The notes beneath the pieces were generated by a model that was given only the letters and a program-made list of their open reading frames with translations, made no database searches and had not been told where the DNA came from. Both the position numbers and the translations under genes were made by a program. From assembly GCA_900177435.1 (NCBI GenBank), contig FXAI01000011.1, positions 1-64,000 on the forward strand: DNA of 64,000 nucleotides, written 5' to 3'. Positions 17,576-26,815 of the stretch are shown here, one piece after another (within the stretch, counting starts at the first letter, position 1; each line of letters opens with the position of its first letter). The stretch comes from Alteromonadaceae bacterium Bs31. Lineage in GTDB: Bacteria; Pseudomonadota; Gammaproteobacteria; Pseudomonadales; Cellvibrionaceae.

Positions 17576-18370
17576 CTAATAGCACTCTTCAATCAGCTCC
17601 ACGCGAACATCTTGTGTAATGGGGTAAACCGGGGGGCCAAACTGATTATAAATGGCCACGTCAGCCGCATCTCGACCATAGGCGATAGCCACATACCCTC
17701 CTCGCAGTTCGGCCTGTGTTGCATCAAAGGTATACCAGCGTCCGCCAATATAGGCCTCAAACCAGGCATGCAAGTCCATTGGCTCAAGCTCAAAAAGATA
17801 ATCTACCACCAAGCGCGCAGGGATGGTGAGGCTGCGACAAAGTGCAATGCCCAGGTGCGAAAAGTCTCGGCAAACACCCCACTGCCGATTATTAACTTCT
17901 ATTGCTGATACTGGTGTGTCACTGCTGCCGGGTGCAAAGCGAATGGAGCTTCGCAGCCAGTTTTCGATGGCCTTTACCTGATCATAGCCCGGTTGCTGGC
18001 CAGCTACGATGGCCGTGGCCATTTCGCAAAAGCAGTCGGATTCGCAATAGCGGCTGGGGAGCAAAAAACTGAGTACTGCTTCGGGCAAGTGCTCTACTTC
18101 AACGAAGGGTGCGCCGGGAGACTTATCCACTTGATCGGCGGTGATAACGTTCGCAGCGGTATAAATTGAAAATGCACAAGGAGGGGCGACCAAGCGCTGG
18201 CACAAGTTGCCGTAGCTGTCGGTGAATTCTATAACAGGCACGCTCGGTCTTATGGTGTATTCCTCACTGGACACCCATTGCTGGGCACCGCTGCGCAAGC
18301 GCAGCATGAGAATAAAAGGGCTTGGCACTGCTACAGAGAACGTTAACTTACAGCTGGTGTGTAACCACAT
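17576..18370 (-). CDS. Transglutaminase-like cysteine protease/amidase family protein
   Basis: The 264-residue protein has no signal peptide. It carries an N-terminal bacterial transglutaminase-associated beta domain and a transglutaminase core with the full Cys-His-Asp triad in order: [20 protein letters not shown] and TFDATQ. Family members act as peptidases or amide-transfer enzymes; the bacterial cytosolic ones are poorly characterised, so substrate is unknown. It is a single gene on the minus strand, with a 227-bp upstream gap in which I see no clear element. Confidence 0.88.
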   Translation of the reverse strand: MWLHTSCKLTFSVAVPSPFILMLRLRSGAQQWVSSEEYTIRPSVPVIEFTDSYGNLCQRLVAPPCAFSIYTAANVITADQVDKSPGAPFVEVEHLPEAVLSFLLPSRYCESDCFCEMATAIVAGQQPGYDQVKAIENWLRSSIRFAPGSSDTPVSAIEVNNRQWGVCRDFSHLGIALCRSLTIPARLVVDYLFELEPMDLHAWFEAYIGGRWYTFDATQAELRGGYVAIAYGRDAADVAIYNQFGPPVYPITQDVRVELIEECY

Positions 18371-18597
18371 ACCTTTAAGTTCTGATTGTTAGGGTCTTTT
18401 AGCCTGAAATTACAGGCTCCAGTAAAGAGTACTAAATCAGTGTTAAGCGACCACGGAAGAACAAAACACCTGGTGCACCTAGCAAAACAGGGTGGGTGAC
18501 GCTTCGTTAGTAAGCTGCATAGTATGGCTTGCGGTGTTTTTAAGCTATGGTTTAATGCGAAGGTGTCTCTCTGCTAAGGGCTCAGTCTGGTAAGGGC

Positions 18598-20193
18598 TTA
18601 TTTGCCCACGAAAGTCTGGAGCTCGTTGGCGAAACCCAAGCCCGCTTCTGTGTAGATATTGAAAGTGTGATCTACGCCAATAGCCTTAAGAGCATCTTCT
18701 TCGTCCGGAAACTTGGTTGTAGCGGCGATACTGCGCGTATAGCCCAATTCTTTGAGTCGCAGTGCTGCTTCCATATTGGCCTTTTGTGTTGGCAAGGTCA
18801 GTAACACCCATTCCAGCCCATGCAGTAGTTCAGGTGCCCAGAAATCCGGGTTGGTCACATCGCCTCTCACCACAGCCCTGCCCGTATCTCTTTGCCGGGT
18901 GGCTTCTTCCCGCTCAATTTCCACACCCAAGAGCTGACCGGGGTAGTCCGTTTCCATTGCAGTGTAGGCTGCAGTGCCCATCCTGCCCATGCCCGCCACT
19001 ACCACCTTAACTCCCGCAAACCCCGGGCTGGCGGGACCTGGGTGAAGCTCTATGCGTTCGAAACGTTTCAGCCAGGGTCGCCACTGCTGATATAGGCTAT
19101 CGCGAATATTTACCAGGGGGGCTGAAAGGATAAAGGAAACTGACATTACCACGGCGAACACCGCCAGCCATTCGTTCGTTAGCCAGCCCGCTGAGGCGGC
19201 GATAGCGCCAACAATCAAACCAAACTCGCTGTAGTTTGCCAGGTTGAGTGAAGTGCGCCATGAGGTGATGGCCTTGAGTTGAAACAGGTTAAAGAGACCG
19301 AAGTACATGCCAACCTTTAAGGGCAGGAAGACGATGAATAGCAGGGCAACTAGCACTTCGTTCCACCCAGGCAGGGTGGTCATGCCCACACTGAGGAAGA
19401 AGCCCACAAGGAATAGTTCTTTTAAGCCAAGCAGGGCTCTTGAAAGCTCATTGGCCTTGCTGTGTTCAGCCAGCAGCATACCGAACACCAGTGCGCCAAC
19501 GTCCGCTTTGATGCCAACCAGCTCAAACACATCTGCCCCCACCAGTGCCAGGGTAATACCGAACAGGATCAGCAGCTCGCCATGGCCAACCCTGTCTAAC
19601 ACTTTGTAGATCAAGAAACGCAGGGGTATGAGGGTAATCAGCCCAAGTGCCCAAACATCAGGTATTTTGCCCATAGAAGCAGCGATAAATACCACCGCCA
19701 CGATATCCTGCACTACGAGCACGCCTATCGCGACGCGACCGTGCCTGGAGCTGGTGGCGCCCAGTTCATCAAGAATCTTCACTGCGAAAACGGTGCTGGA
19801 GAAGGACATGGCAAAGCCAATGAGCAATGCGGTCTCTATATCCATGCCGGAGATAAGCGGCAGGCTGCTGTAGGACAACAGCATTAACAGGGCAGCGACC
19901 ATTAAGGTGATGGCCGACATATGCAGCGTTGCAACGCCCCACACCTCGGGCCTCGCAAAAGACCTTAACTTGAGTTTAAGCCCAAGTGTGAACAGCAGCA
20001 GGGTTATGCCCAGGTCTGCCATGGCATGCAGAAACTCACCAAACTGTGCCCCCAGAGCATTGAGCAGGAAACCTGCCGCCAGAAACCCCACCAATGGCGG
20101 TAGCCCCACTACTCTTAAGGCCAGGCCACACAGGAAGGCGATGGCAATCCAGAAGGGGTCGCTGTATTGGATAGAGATGAGTTGTGATCCCAT
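18598..20193 (-). CDS. CPA2 monovalent cation:proton antiporter with TrkA-N domain (KefB/YbaL-like)
   Basis: The 531-residue protein has a Na+/H+ exchanger domain of about twelve helices (1-370) including MADLGITLLLFTLGLKLKL and the helix-breaking GFAMSFSSTVFAVKILDELG. A C-terminal Rossmann TrkA-N domain follows (about 395-510; VKVVVAGMGRMGTAAYTAM, the dinucleotide-binding GxGxxG-like loop). Such proteins exchange K+ or Na+ for H+ under nucleotide or thiol control. The ATG at 20193 lies 6 bp after a TAG that closes the open frame running on from the preceding gene. The ion is not certain. Confidence 0.9.
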   Translation of the reverse strand: MGSQLISIQYSDPFWIAIAFLCGLALRVVGLPPLVGFLAAGFLLNALGAQFGEFLHAMADLGITLLLFTLGLKLKLRSFARPEVWGVATLHMSAITLMVAALLMLLSYSSLPLISGMDIETALLIGFAMSFSSTVFAVKILDELGATSSRHGRVAIGVLVVQDIVAVVFIAASMGKIPDVWALGLITLIPLRFLIYKVLDRVGHGELLILFGITLALVGADVFELVGIKADVGALVFGMLLAEHSKANELSRALLGLKELFLVGFFLSVGMTTLPGWNEVLVALLFIVFLPLKVGMYFGLFNLFQLKAITSWRTSLNLANYSEFGLIVGAIAASAGWLTNEWLAVFAVVMSVSFILSAPLVNIRDSLYQQWRPWLKRFERIELHPGPASPGFAGVKVVVAGMGRMGTAAYTAMETDYPGQLLGVEIEREEATRQRDTGRAVVRGDVTNPDFWAPELLHGLEWVLLTLPTQKANMEAALRLKELGYTRSIAATTKFPDEEDALKAIGVDHTFNIYTEAGLGFANELQTFVGK

Positions 20194-20198
20194 AGTAT

Positions 20199-20498
20199 CT
20201 AGGCGAGCTGTTGAGTGAGTTCCACTCGGGCACTAAAGCCTGGCACCGCGGCATACTTGCCGTAACCCTTTTGAGCTTGTTCGGCAGCGCACGTAACTAC
20301 TGGCGTTTTTATGCCTTCCTCAGGGGCTACAAATTCAGTACTACCATTGTAATTGTAGCTGCTAGAGAAGCCGTTTGAGAACGCAGGCTGCCAGTGCGTT
20401 GACGAGCTGCATTTAAAGGCGCTGATTAGCGCGACAATGGGTAGGGCTGAGTTCGGGGGGTGAGTGTTTTCGCTGACATTAAAATACTGTAAAAAAGA
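20199..20498 (-). other. Open frame continuing the Cache-DUF294 gene past its TAG (99 codons, not assigned as a gene)
   Basis: The 305-bp gap between the sensor gene and the antiporter contains an open frame on the minus strand. It is in the same frame as the sensor gene and runs from directly behind its TAG (20499-20501) to a second TAG at 20199-20201. Residues near its end (GYGKYAAVPGFSARVELTQQ) look protein-like. It has no ATG, GTG or TTG of its own at the start. An ATG one frame off at 20477-20479 would join it only by a one-base shift at a run of six C (20455-20460). It could be a readthrough tail, a broken small gene or chance. Confidence 0.3.
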
Positions 20499-22997
20499 CT
20501 ATCGGAAGTCGCTATTAACCATTGAGGGGATACTGTTTATCTCGGAGAAGATCTTTTTTAAGGTGGCCACTTCTATATGAGTGAGCTCACTAACATCCAT
20601 TTTATTACTGGGCTGTTGCCCCGTAAGCAAAGACCGTGCCTGGGCGCGGAAGCGCATTTGCATTAGATAGCTATAGGAAAGATTCAGTTCTTCATACATG
20701 CCGGGTGAGATGATTTCCTGCGCATAGAGTTTACGTATTCTTCGCAGAGTATTTGTTTCCTCAATACCGTTTTGCAGGCAATATAAGCGCGAAAATTTAA
20801 CCACCGGCATTAAGATCATTTTAATGTCGATGGTTTTATCTTTGGAATGAACATCGTTGCCCACCAGATTACCAAATACACCTACTGGTGATTTGTAGTT
20901 GCTTACCGATTCTGCCATGCCATGAAGAAACTCACCTTTATCCTTTACTGCCTCGGTAACGTAAGTGCGTAAATTTTTTGTAAGGGATAGTTCACCATAG
21001 ATGCCTTTAAAGTCAAAAAATATGCTGGCCTCAACAATATCAGCGATATCGCTGGAGTTTATCCAACCATCAAAATATTCACGCCATTTCGAATAGGGTT
21101 TATTCCAGTTGGGGTTGCAGGCCATTATACCGCCCTTGCAGTAGTTATAGCCTATGGCATCCAGCGAGAGACAAATATAGTTGCCCAGTTTGAGGAAGTA
21201 GTCTTGCACAGCCATAAAGCGGTCTTCACTCACATCTTCAAAAATGATGGCGTTGTCCTGGTCTGTAAGCAGCGTTTGTTCCATACGCCCTTCACTGCCC
21301 ATTATCATAAATACGAATTTGCAGGGGGGCTCACCATGGCTCTCTATGCCCAATTCGATTACTCGGCTTGTAAAGGCATCGGCGATGGCGGTAATAATGC
21401 CGGTAATGTTTTCCGTTTTGTCACCACTCTCCAGTAGCGCCAGAACCAGAGAGGGTACTTTTTTGTGGATGGTAACCAGTTCTTTCACACTTTCTGCGGT
21501 TTCAATCTGTTGTACGAAATAGCTCACGGTATTTTGCTGAAGCGCAGTTATATCCCGATAAGATACCTGACCGACAATGGTATTTTGCTTGTCTGTTGTA
21601 GCCAGGTAGGTAATGTGGTTTTTGCTGAATTGCAGGAGTGCTTCGTACAGTAGTGCGTCTTCGGAGAGCGTGACAATGGGCGCGGTCATTATTTGTGTAA
21701 TAGGGCCGTTTAGATCCAGATTTTTGCCTAAAGCGCGTGTGGCGAAATCATTAGCGGTGACTATACCAATATAGCTTTCCTGCTGGCGAACATAAATGCA
21801 TTTTTCCTGCTTGCGATTCATTAGTTCTGCAGCGTCGAGAATAGAGCTGTCCGCTGGGCAAGGCAGAATATCCTTTATTGCATATTTGATCGGTTGCTTC
21901 GTAAGTAAAAGGGAGGTTTGCATTTCACTGGTAAGTTTTTCTGTCTCTTTTTCCAGCGCAATTTTTTGTGAAATTTCTTTTAGCGCTACGATAATTCCTT
22001 CCTGGCCGGAATACTGCACTTTGGATATGGAGAGCAATACACTTTTACTCTCGCCATTGGCACAATTAAGTTGTGCTTCGAGAGACAGGTTTTTCTGCTC
22101 TCCACTGAGCGTTTTCAAGGTGCTATCCCAGTCCAGATAAAACAGATCTTGTAGGTTTTTACCCACAATATCCCTGTTACTGTATCCCGATAACTCACAA
22201 AATAGCTTGTTAGTAAAAATAATTTCCTCGTTAAGGGAGATAAGCATGCCTTGATCAGACGCTTCCACCAGGGTTTTATATTTTCTGCGAGATGAGCGCA
22301 GCTCTGCCGTGAGGCGCATACGTTTCTCTTCGATATTCAGGCTTTGTTTTACTACGAACAGCAAGACCGCAGAGATAATGACAGTAATCACAAGGGAGAT
22401 ACGCAGTAAATCTTTTTTTAGCTCGGCTATCTCTACCTGTACATCATCAAGATAAATGCCCGTGCCGATAATCCAGCCCCAGGGCTCAAACGATTTTACA
22501 TAGGAGAGCTTAGGTACAATTTGGCTGGGGTCGTCCTTCCATTGCCACATATAGTTAATAAAACCACTATCGTTTTGCTGAATAATATTAAGGGCTTCTA
22601 CAAATAATTTTTTACCCTTTGGGTCGGTGTAGCCGTTAAGGTCTTTTCCCACCAGCTCGGGAGTGTAAGGGTGCATTAGCATTTTGGGTTGCTGGTTTAT
22701 AATCCAGAAATAATCTTTTTGTTCATCACCGTAACGAATCTTGCTTACGCGCTGTATTGCTTTGGCCTGCGCTTCTTCAAGGCTTAGCGTGCCCTCTGTG
22801 TTTTCCCGGGCATATTCATCGATAAGGCTCCACGCGGTATTGGTGAGCTCGGAGATCATTGCCTTTTTGTCGTTCATTGCAGCATTTTCGAAGGCGGGTA
22901 GAAAAAGCAGGTAAAAGGAGATGATAAACAGCCCTATTGCGAAAACAGAGGGGAAAACAATGCTTAAATAAAATCGCTTCAGGTTTTGTTTGGGCAT
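20499..22997 (-). CDS. Membrane sensor: Cache, PAS, CBS pair and DUF294 nucleotidyltransferase-like domains
   Basis: This 832-residue protein has a membrane helix at about 10-32, a periplasmic sCache_2 domain (about 40-190; DYFWIINQQPKMLMHPY), and a second helix at about 200-220. A PAS domain (about 240-350), two CBS repeats (about 375-495) and a DUF294 nucleotidyltransferase-like domain (about 510-680; GSEGRMEQTLLTDQDNAII) with DUF294_C at the end follow. DUF294 with CBS is known in predicted signalling proteins; the addition of extracellular Cache and PAS sensing makes a one-component receptor. The GSxGRxEQ and DQD residues look intact, so nucleotidyl transfer is possible (inference). No clear operon partner is seen. 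Confidence 0.85.
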   Translation of the reverse strand: MPKQNLKRFYLSIVFPSVFAIGLFIISFYLLFLPAFENAAMNDKKAMISELTNTAWSLIDEYARENTEGTLSLEEAQAKAIQRVSKIRYGDEQKDYFWIINQQPKMLMHPYTPELVGKDLNGYTDPKGKKLFVEALNIIQQNDSGFINYMWQWKDDPSQIVPKLSYVKSFEPWGWIIGTGIYLDDVQVEIAELKKDLLRISLVITVIISAVLLFVVKQSLNIEEKRMRLTAELRSSRRKYKTLVEASDQGMLISLNEEIIFTNKLFCELSGYSNRDIVGKNLQDLFYLDWDSTLKTLSGEQKNLSLEAQLNCANGESKSVLLSISKVQYSGQEGIIVALKEISQKIALEKETEKLTSEMQTSLLLTKQPIKYAIKDILPCPADSSILDAAELMNRKQEKCIYVRQQESYIGIVTANDFATRALGKNLDLNGPITQIMTAPIVTLSEDALLYEALLQFSKNHITYLATTDKQNTIVGQVSYRDITALQQNTVSYFVQQIETAESVKELVTIHKKVPSLVLALLESGDKTENITGIITAIADAFTSRVIELGIESHGEPPCKFVFMIMGSEGRMEQTLLTDQDNAIIFEDVSEDRFMAVQDYFLKLGNYICLSLDAIGYNYCKGGIMACNPNWNKPYSKWREYFDGWINSSDIADIVEASIFFDFKGIYGELSLTKNLRTYVTEAVKDKGEFLHGMAESVSNYKSPVGVFGNLVGNDVHSKDKTIDIKMILMPVVKFSRLYCLQNGIEETNTLRRIRKLYAQEIISPGMYEELNLSYSYLMQMRFRAQARSLLTGQQPSNKMDVSELTHIEVATLKKIFSEINSIPSMVNSDFR

Positions 22998-23191
22998 TCG
23001 CCGCGTCGCCGGTGCAGGGGTTGGAGGTGTCTATCATTTAAACAGCTCAACTGCCTGGCTTCAAGCGATGTAGACAGCCTTACAATTGAGGTTGCTCAAG
23101 AAATGCCTATAAAGCGCCTCTGGTTTGATGTTGTGCCCGTAAGCTGGCTGCGTTGGCTAGCGCAAACCACTCTGGCCAGGTTTTATGAGTG

Positions 23192-23449
23192 CTACTCAAA
23201 ATCTTCATTAATGGCGGTCAGTTTTTTCATAAAACGATACATGGCGCTCTCGCTAGAGAAATCACTAAGAATGGTATTGTGAAACTGCAGGGACACAGAA
23301 CCACTGTCATCCCACAGGCTTAGGGTGTAGCCATCAAAACTGGCTTCTGCGTTAATAGCGCAGAGAGTACTAACGCCCTTGCTGTTGCTACCGTGCCTGA
23401 CGATTTTCTCGTAGATCTGCAGTAGTTGCCGGTGCTCGAATTTTTCCAT
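23192..23449 (-). CDS. Small hypothetical protein
   Basis: An 85-residue acidic soluble protein that I do not recognise. It is predicted as a real gene because the ATG has GAGG at 7-8 bp spacing and the sequence has the mix of short hydrophobic and charged segments of a folded alpha/beta domain (FDGYTLSLWDDSGSVSLQF). The helical C-terminus, RFMKKLTAINEDFE, is acidic. It lies 23 bp downstream of the DUF4174-like gene on the same strand and probably shares its transcript. There is no signal peptide or metal motif. Function unknown. Confidence 0.6.
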   Translation of the reverse strand: MEKFEHRQLLQIYEKIVRHGSNSKGVSTLCAINAEASFDGYTLSLWDDSGSVSLQFHNTILSDFSSESAMYRFMKKLTAINEDFE

Positions 23450-23472
23450 GTGGCTACCTCTATTGTCTGGCC

Positions 23473-23883
23473 TTACTCTGCTTTCATTTCTCTTTTACGC
23501 ATAGGCATCTCATCTATAGTGGCGTAGATCTGCGCTAGATCGAGCGTGGAGGATGTTAGTTTTACGTCGCCATCTTTGCCAAGCAAAATCACATTTGTAT
23601 TGGCCCTGCGGTAAATGTCCAGAATCTCAGTGTGCAGTTCTGTGGAACGTGGGCCCGGGTAGTTGCTGGTAATGGTATCGCCAACAAGCACGAACCAAAT
23701 AAGGTGCCTTTCTTCAATGGGCGTTTTATGCTGCTTTAATATCTCAAGCGTCTTATGGCTGCCAGTATTTACAATAAGTACGCGCTTATTCCAGTGCAGC
23801 TGTGAAAGGCTTGCAAGCGTGTGCAAGATGTCCGCAGAGGCAGATGTGGACATTAGAACGAGTAGTATTAAAAGAGTGCGCAT
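23473..23883 (-). CDS. DUF4174-like secreted protein
   Basis: A 136-residue protein with an N-terminal signal ending TSASA. The mature part resembles DUF4174, a small thioredoxin-like family of unknown function. It contains an early strand (KRVLIVNTG), a central block with VILLGKDGDVKLTSS, and the family end motif MPMRKREMK. The catalytic cysteine pair of thioredoxins is absent. It is followed by the 85-residue gene and divergent from the polyserine lipoprotein. Localisation to the periplasm is inferred from the signal peptide. Confidence 0.75.
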   Translation of the reverse strand: MRTLLILLVLMSTSASADILHTLASLSQLHWNKRVLIVNTGSHKTLEILKQHKTPIEERHLIWFVLVGDTITSNYPGPRSTELHTEILDIYRRANTNVILLGKDGDVKLTSSTLDLAQIYATIDEMPMRKREMKAE

Positions 23884-24155
23884 TTGTATTTTACAGGAGG
23901 TTTATTTTAGTAGTTTACGTAAGGCAGGTACTTATGGATTAGCTTTGCAGTTCTCTCAAGTTGTCGAGCCAGGCTGATGTACCCGTCAATTTTCGCGGGT
24001 TTCTTATTGTCATCCTGTGCTGTGAGTGGGAGTACCTGCTTTGGCGAGTCAATGCGCTTAATAGGGTTTTGTTTTCCGGTGTCCGAAGAAGGATATATGT
24101 AGTTTTGAAGCGATGTGAGGGATGGTGTATAAATACAAAAAATGTTGGAGGCGCC

Positions 24156-26696
24156 ATGTTTCTGCTTAAAAATATAATAAAGCATTATCTAAAGCTATCT
24201 CTTTTGCTGGGTTTGGCGCTGGTGTTGAGCGCCTGCGGCGGCGGGTCAGGAGGCTCGCCCGGCCCCTCTGGCTCCAGCCCTTCATCCAGTAGTTCAAGTA
24301 GCACTTCGTCCTCCGGCGGAGAAAAGGTCACTTCTGCGAGTAGTTCCAGTTCTTCAACCACAAGCACTAGCAGCTCGTCCTCCTCCAGTAGCGCCAGCTC
24401 TAGCAGTTCATCGTCTTCTGGTGATAGCGGTGCCGGGGAGCCCCAAGCTTCCTCTTCAAGCAGTACCTCCTCCTCCAGTAGCACTAGCACATCGACTTCC
24501 AGCAGCTCGTCCACATCAGGTTCGAGTAGCTCAACCTCCTCCAGTTCCAGCAGCTCCTCTAGCTCAAACTCTAGTAGTAGCTCTTCTTCCAGTAGTGGTT
24601 GCCCAGCTACTGGTTTATCTAGCAGCTCTGGATCTTCTTCTGGAGGAGTCCCTAAGGTTCACCTCTCTTTCCCGCTGGCCTACAGCCAATTCGATGGTAC
24701 TGAGATAGATGTGACTGGATGGGTAAGCGACTACCATGGCGAGCTTGAAGACCTCGATATTATGGTTGAACTTGGCGGTCCCATAGTGAGTGCGGAGGTT
24801 TATGAGGGCGCTTGCTGGCGCGCAAGGGACGTTCAACTTCCCCCGACCAATACGGGAAATGCAAGTGTTCATGTGGATGTTGAAGACGGTTCTGGAAACC
24901 AGGCCGAAATAACGGCGCCTATTAATACAGAATTGAATGTTTACGAGAGCACTGACCTAGTATTCAACCCCCAAAGAAATGAGTTTTACTTCCTTGAGTG
25001 GGGCGTTGGCCGTATCTACGCTGTGAAAGCGAATACGGGAGAAATTGGTATTGTTTCTGGTCCTGAACTTGGCGAAGGGCCTGAATTGCGGGTAGCCGAT
25101 CTGGCCATTGATATTGACGCCGAGAACCCTGAAAACACACGTTTGTTGGCACTAACTGTAGAAAACATACTTGAAATAGATCTTAATTCCGGAAACCGCC
25201 GTGCATTGATTCCAGAGCCTGCCGTGTCGCCCTCTCTGAATAGTATGAGCAAGTTCGCCATCGATCAGCAAGCTAACCTTGCCTACGTGGCTAAATGGCT
25301 CAGCATTGAAGGCGAGGGGGTATACGATATTCTTGCGGTTGATATGGGGAATGGCTCCCGTGTAACAGTTTCGGGTGTGGCGGTGGGAACGGGAGAGCTC
25401 ATTACACGAGTTACAGACATGGCTCTAAATGTATCCGATGATGTTCTCTACATTCACGACCCGGAATCCGATGGCGTAGTAAGCGTGGATTTAGATACGG
25501 GCAACCGAAATTATTTCTCCAATGCAGAAAACGGCGCTGGTGACACAAGCTTCCTCGAGTCCTATAGTGGGTATTTAGTTTACGAGCAAACCAACAAAGT
25601 TATTTATAGTGCCTCAGGAAATGACAATGTTCTTTATTCTATTGATGCGGAGGGAAACCGGGAAAAGGTTCCAGTGGATCTCTCTGGTTTCCAATCGGCT
25701 CGGCACGGTGGTGGCCTTTCACTAAGCGCTGATGCAAGAACCCTCTATCTAGGCCAACGCTCTCCCCATGGTTTGCTGGTGATAGATTTGGAAACCTTAG
25801 CGGTTAGTGAGCTGAGGCAAACAAATACTGTGGAAAGTAGACCGCTTGTGCAGTCGGAGGGTTTAGCCTATTTAAACGGTCTGGAGTCACTGGTTTACAA
25901 ATACAACAACGACCTATTTGAGTATGGCCTGGGTGATGGTAGCCTCGCGCTGTTGAATGAAAATTTTCGTGGTAGCGCGCTAGCCGAAGGGATAACAGGG
26001 GATAGCATTATTTACTCCCATTCGGACTTTTTTGGCTTGTTAGAAATTGATATTAGTACGAAATCAACCAGTACAATTTCAAGTGGCCTCAGCGGTTCTG
26101 GTGAGTTTTTTGGTAATAAATCAGCGAACTTTTTTTCCATAGATAAAGAGAACGCTAAAATCTATGCTTTTAATGTAGTGGATCAAAAGTTAGTAGAAAT
26201 ATCCATGGCTAATGGTGATCGACAATTAATAGCTGATTCAAGCACGCTGGCTTCACGTTTTAGTTCAATTTCCGATATGCATTATAATCCGCGTGATGGG
26301 CGTATATATCTTCTCGCGGAATCTGATGGTGACGGACTGTTCTCAATCAGTCCCCTGGATGGCTCCAGTATCTTGGAGTATCGCTTTTCTACACAGACAG
26401 AGCTTGGTGTGCCGAAAAAATTTGCGGTTTCCAGTCTGGAAGATGTTTTCTATTTCTCAACAACGCCCAGCTATACCAATAGAAACACTTTTATTTTCCA
26501 ATTATCAATGGATGATTATTCATACACCATTATCGCGAACAACGGTGTGTATGGGGAGGGGGTATTCTTAAACAACCTGGTGGATTTGAAATTGGATGAG
26601 CAAAATCAACGCCTTATCGCGAGCGACTGGTCAAATATCTTAGTGATAGATCTGATTAGTGGCGATCGTGTGAAGCTACTTAAGTCGAATGACTAG
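24156..26696 (+). CDS. Polyserine-linker lipoprotein with beta-propeller-like repeats
   Basis: The start is the ATG at 24156 (residue 66 of the longer open frame), because GGAG lies 6-7 bp upstream and a clean lipoprotein signal follows: MFLLKN... to LVLSAC, with the lipidated Cys at 27. A Ser/Thr-rich linker spans residues about 39-163. The rest (about 165-846) is a secreted domain with a short beta-sandwich and repeated strand-turn units such as NILEIDLNSGNRRAL, GVVSVDLDTGNRNYF and LVEISMANGDRQLI, spaced 45-60 residues. This repeat suggests a beta-propeller. No catalytic domain is visible. Polyserine linkers of this type are typical of Cellvibrionaceae polysaccharide-binding or degrading lipoproteins, so a surface glycan-binding role is inferred. 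Confidence 0.85.
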   Translation: MFLLKNIIKHYLKLSLLLGLALVLSACGGGSGGSPGPSGSSPSSSSSSSTSSSGGEKVTSASSSSSSTTSTSSSSSSSSASSSSSSSSGDSGAGEPQASSSSSTSSSSSTSTSTSSSSSTSGSSSSTSSSSSSSSSSNSSSSSSSSSGCPATGLSSSSGSSSGGVPKVHLSFPLAYSQFDGTEIDVTGWVSDYHGELEDLDIMVELGGPIVSAEVYEGACWRARDVQLPPTNTGNASVHVDVEDGSGNQAEITAPINTELNVYESTDLVFNPQRNEFYFLEWGVGRIYAVKANTGEIGIVSGPELGEGPELRVADLAIDIDAENPENTRLLALTVENILEIDLNSGNRRALIPEPAVSPSLNSMSKFAIDQQANLAYVAKWLSIEGEGVYDILAVDMGNGSRVTVSGVAVGTGELITRVTDMALNVSDDVLYIHDPESDGVVSVDLDTGNRNYFSNAENGAGDTSFLESYSGYLVYEQTNKVIYSASGNDNVLYSIDAEGNREKVPVDLSGFQSARHGGGLSLSADARTLYLGQRSPHGLLVIDLETLAVSELRQTNTVESRPLVQSEGLAYLNGLESLVYKYNNDLFEYGLGDGSLALLNENFRGSALAEGITGDSIIYSHSDFFGLLEIDISTKSTSTISSGLSGSGEFFGNKSANFFSIDKENAKIYAFNVVDQKLVEISMANGDRQLIADSSTLASRFSSISDMHYNPRDGRIYLLAESDGDGLFSISPLDGSSILEYRFSTQTELGVPKKFAVSSLEDVFYFSTTPSYTNRNTFIFQLSMDDYSYTIIANNGVYGEGVFLNNLVDLKLDEQNQRLIASDWSNILVIDLISGDRVKLLKSND
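24270..24644 (+). repeat. Ser-encoding low-complexity tract in the lipoprotein gene
   Basis: About 125 codons of mostly AGT, AGC, TCC, TCT, TCA and TCG, encoding a Ser-rich linker with Thr, Gly and Asn interruptions. Synonymous codons are mixed, so the DNA is not a perfect tandem repeat; selection acts on the peptide. It is flanked by the lipid anchor and by C149. Confidence 0.85.
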
Positions 26697-26815
26697 AGCG
26701 CTTGTAAAACCACTGCTAGTGCCAAAAAAACGCTGGCACCCTTACAGCTTATAGATAGTCGGGAGTTTAGTAATCTGTTGTCAGGAACTTCTCGCCAAGC
26801 TATCAGTTTATAGCT

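Noticed and set aside
22986-23282. Plus-strand 98-codon frame with Trp/Leu-rich segment upstream of the sensor gene
   Set aside because: It overlaps a better-supported 85-residue gene on the other strand and the sensor start, and lacks a ribosome-binding site.
23907-24185. Minus-strand frame of 92 codons with protein-like C-terminus between the DUF4174 and lipoprotein genes
   Set aside because: It overlaps the well-supported lipoprotein start at 24156 and its promoter, and has no Shine-Dalgarno or recognisable domain.
24270-24644. CRISPR or microsatellite interpretation of the serine-codon tract
   Set aside because: No fixed spacer or direct repeat; the variation is synonymous codons for Ser in an intact coding frame.
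26720-26750. Hairpin GTGCCA/TGGCAC as terminator of the polyserine lipoprotein gene
   Set aside because: The stem is short, has a long loop, and no T-run follows on the plus strand.
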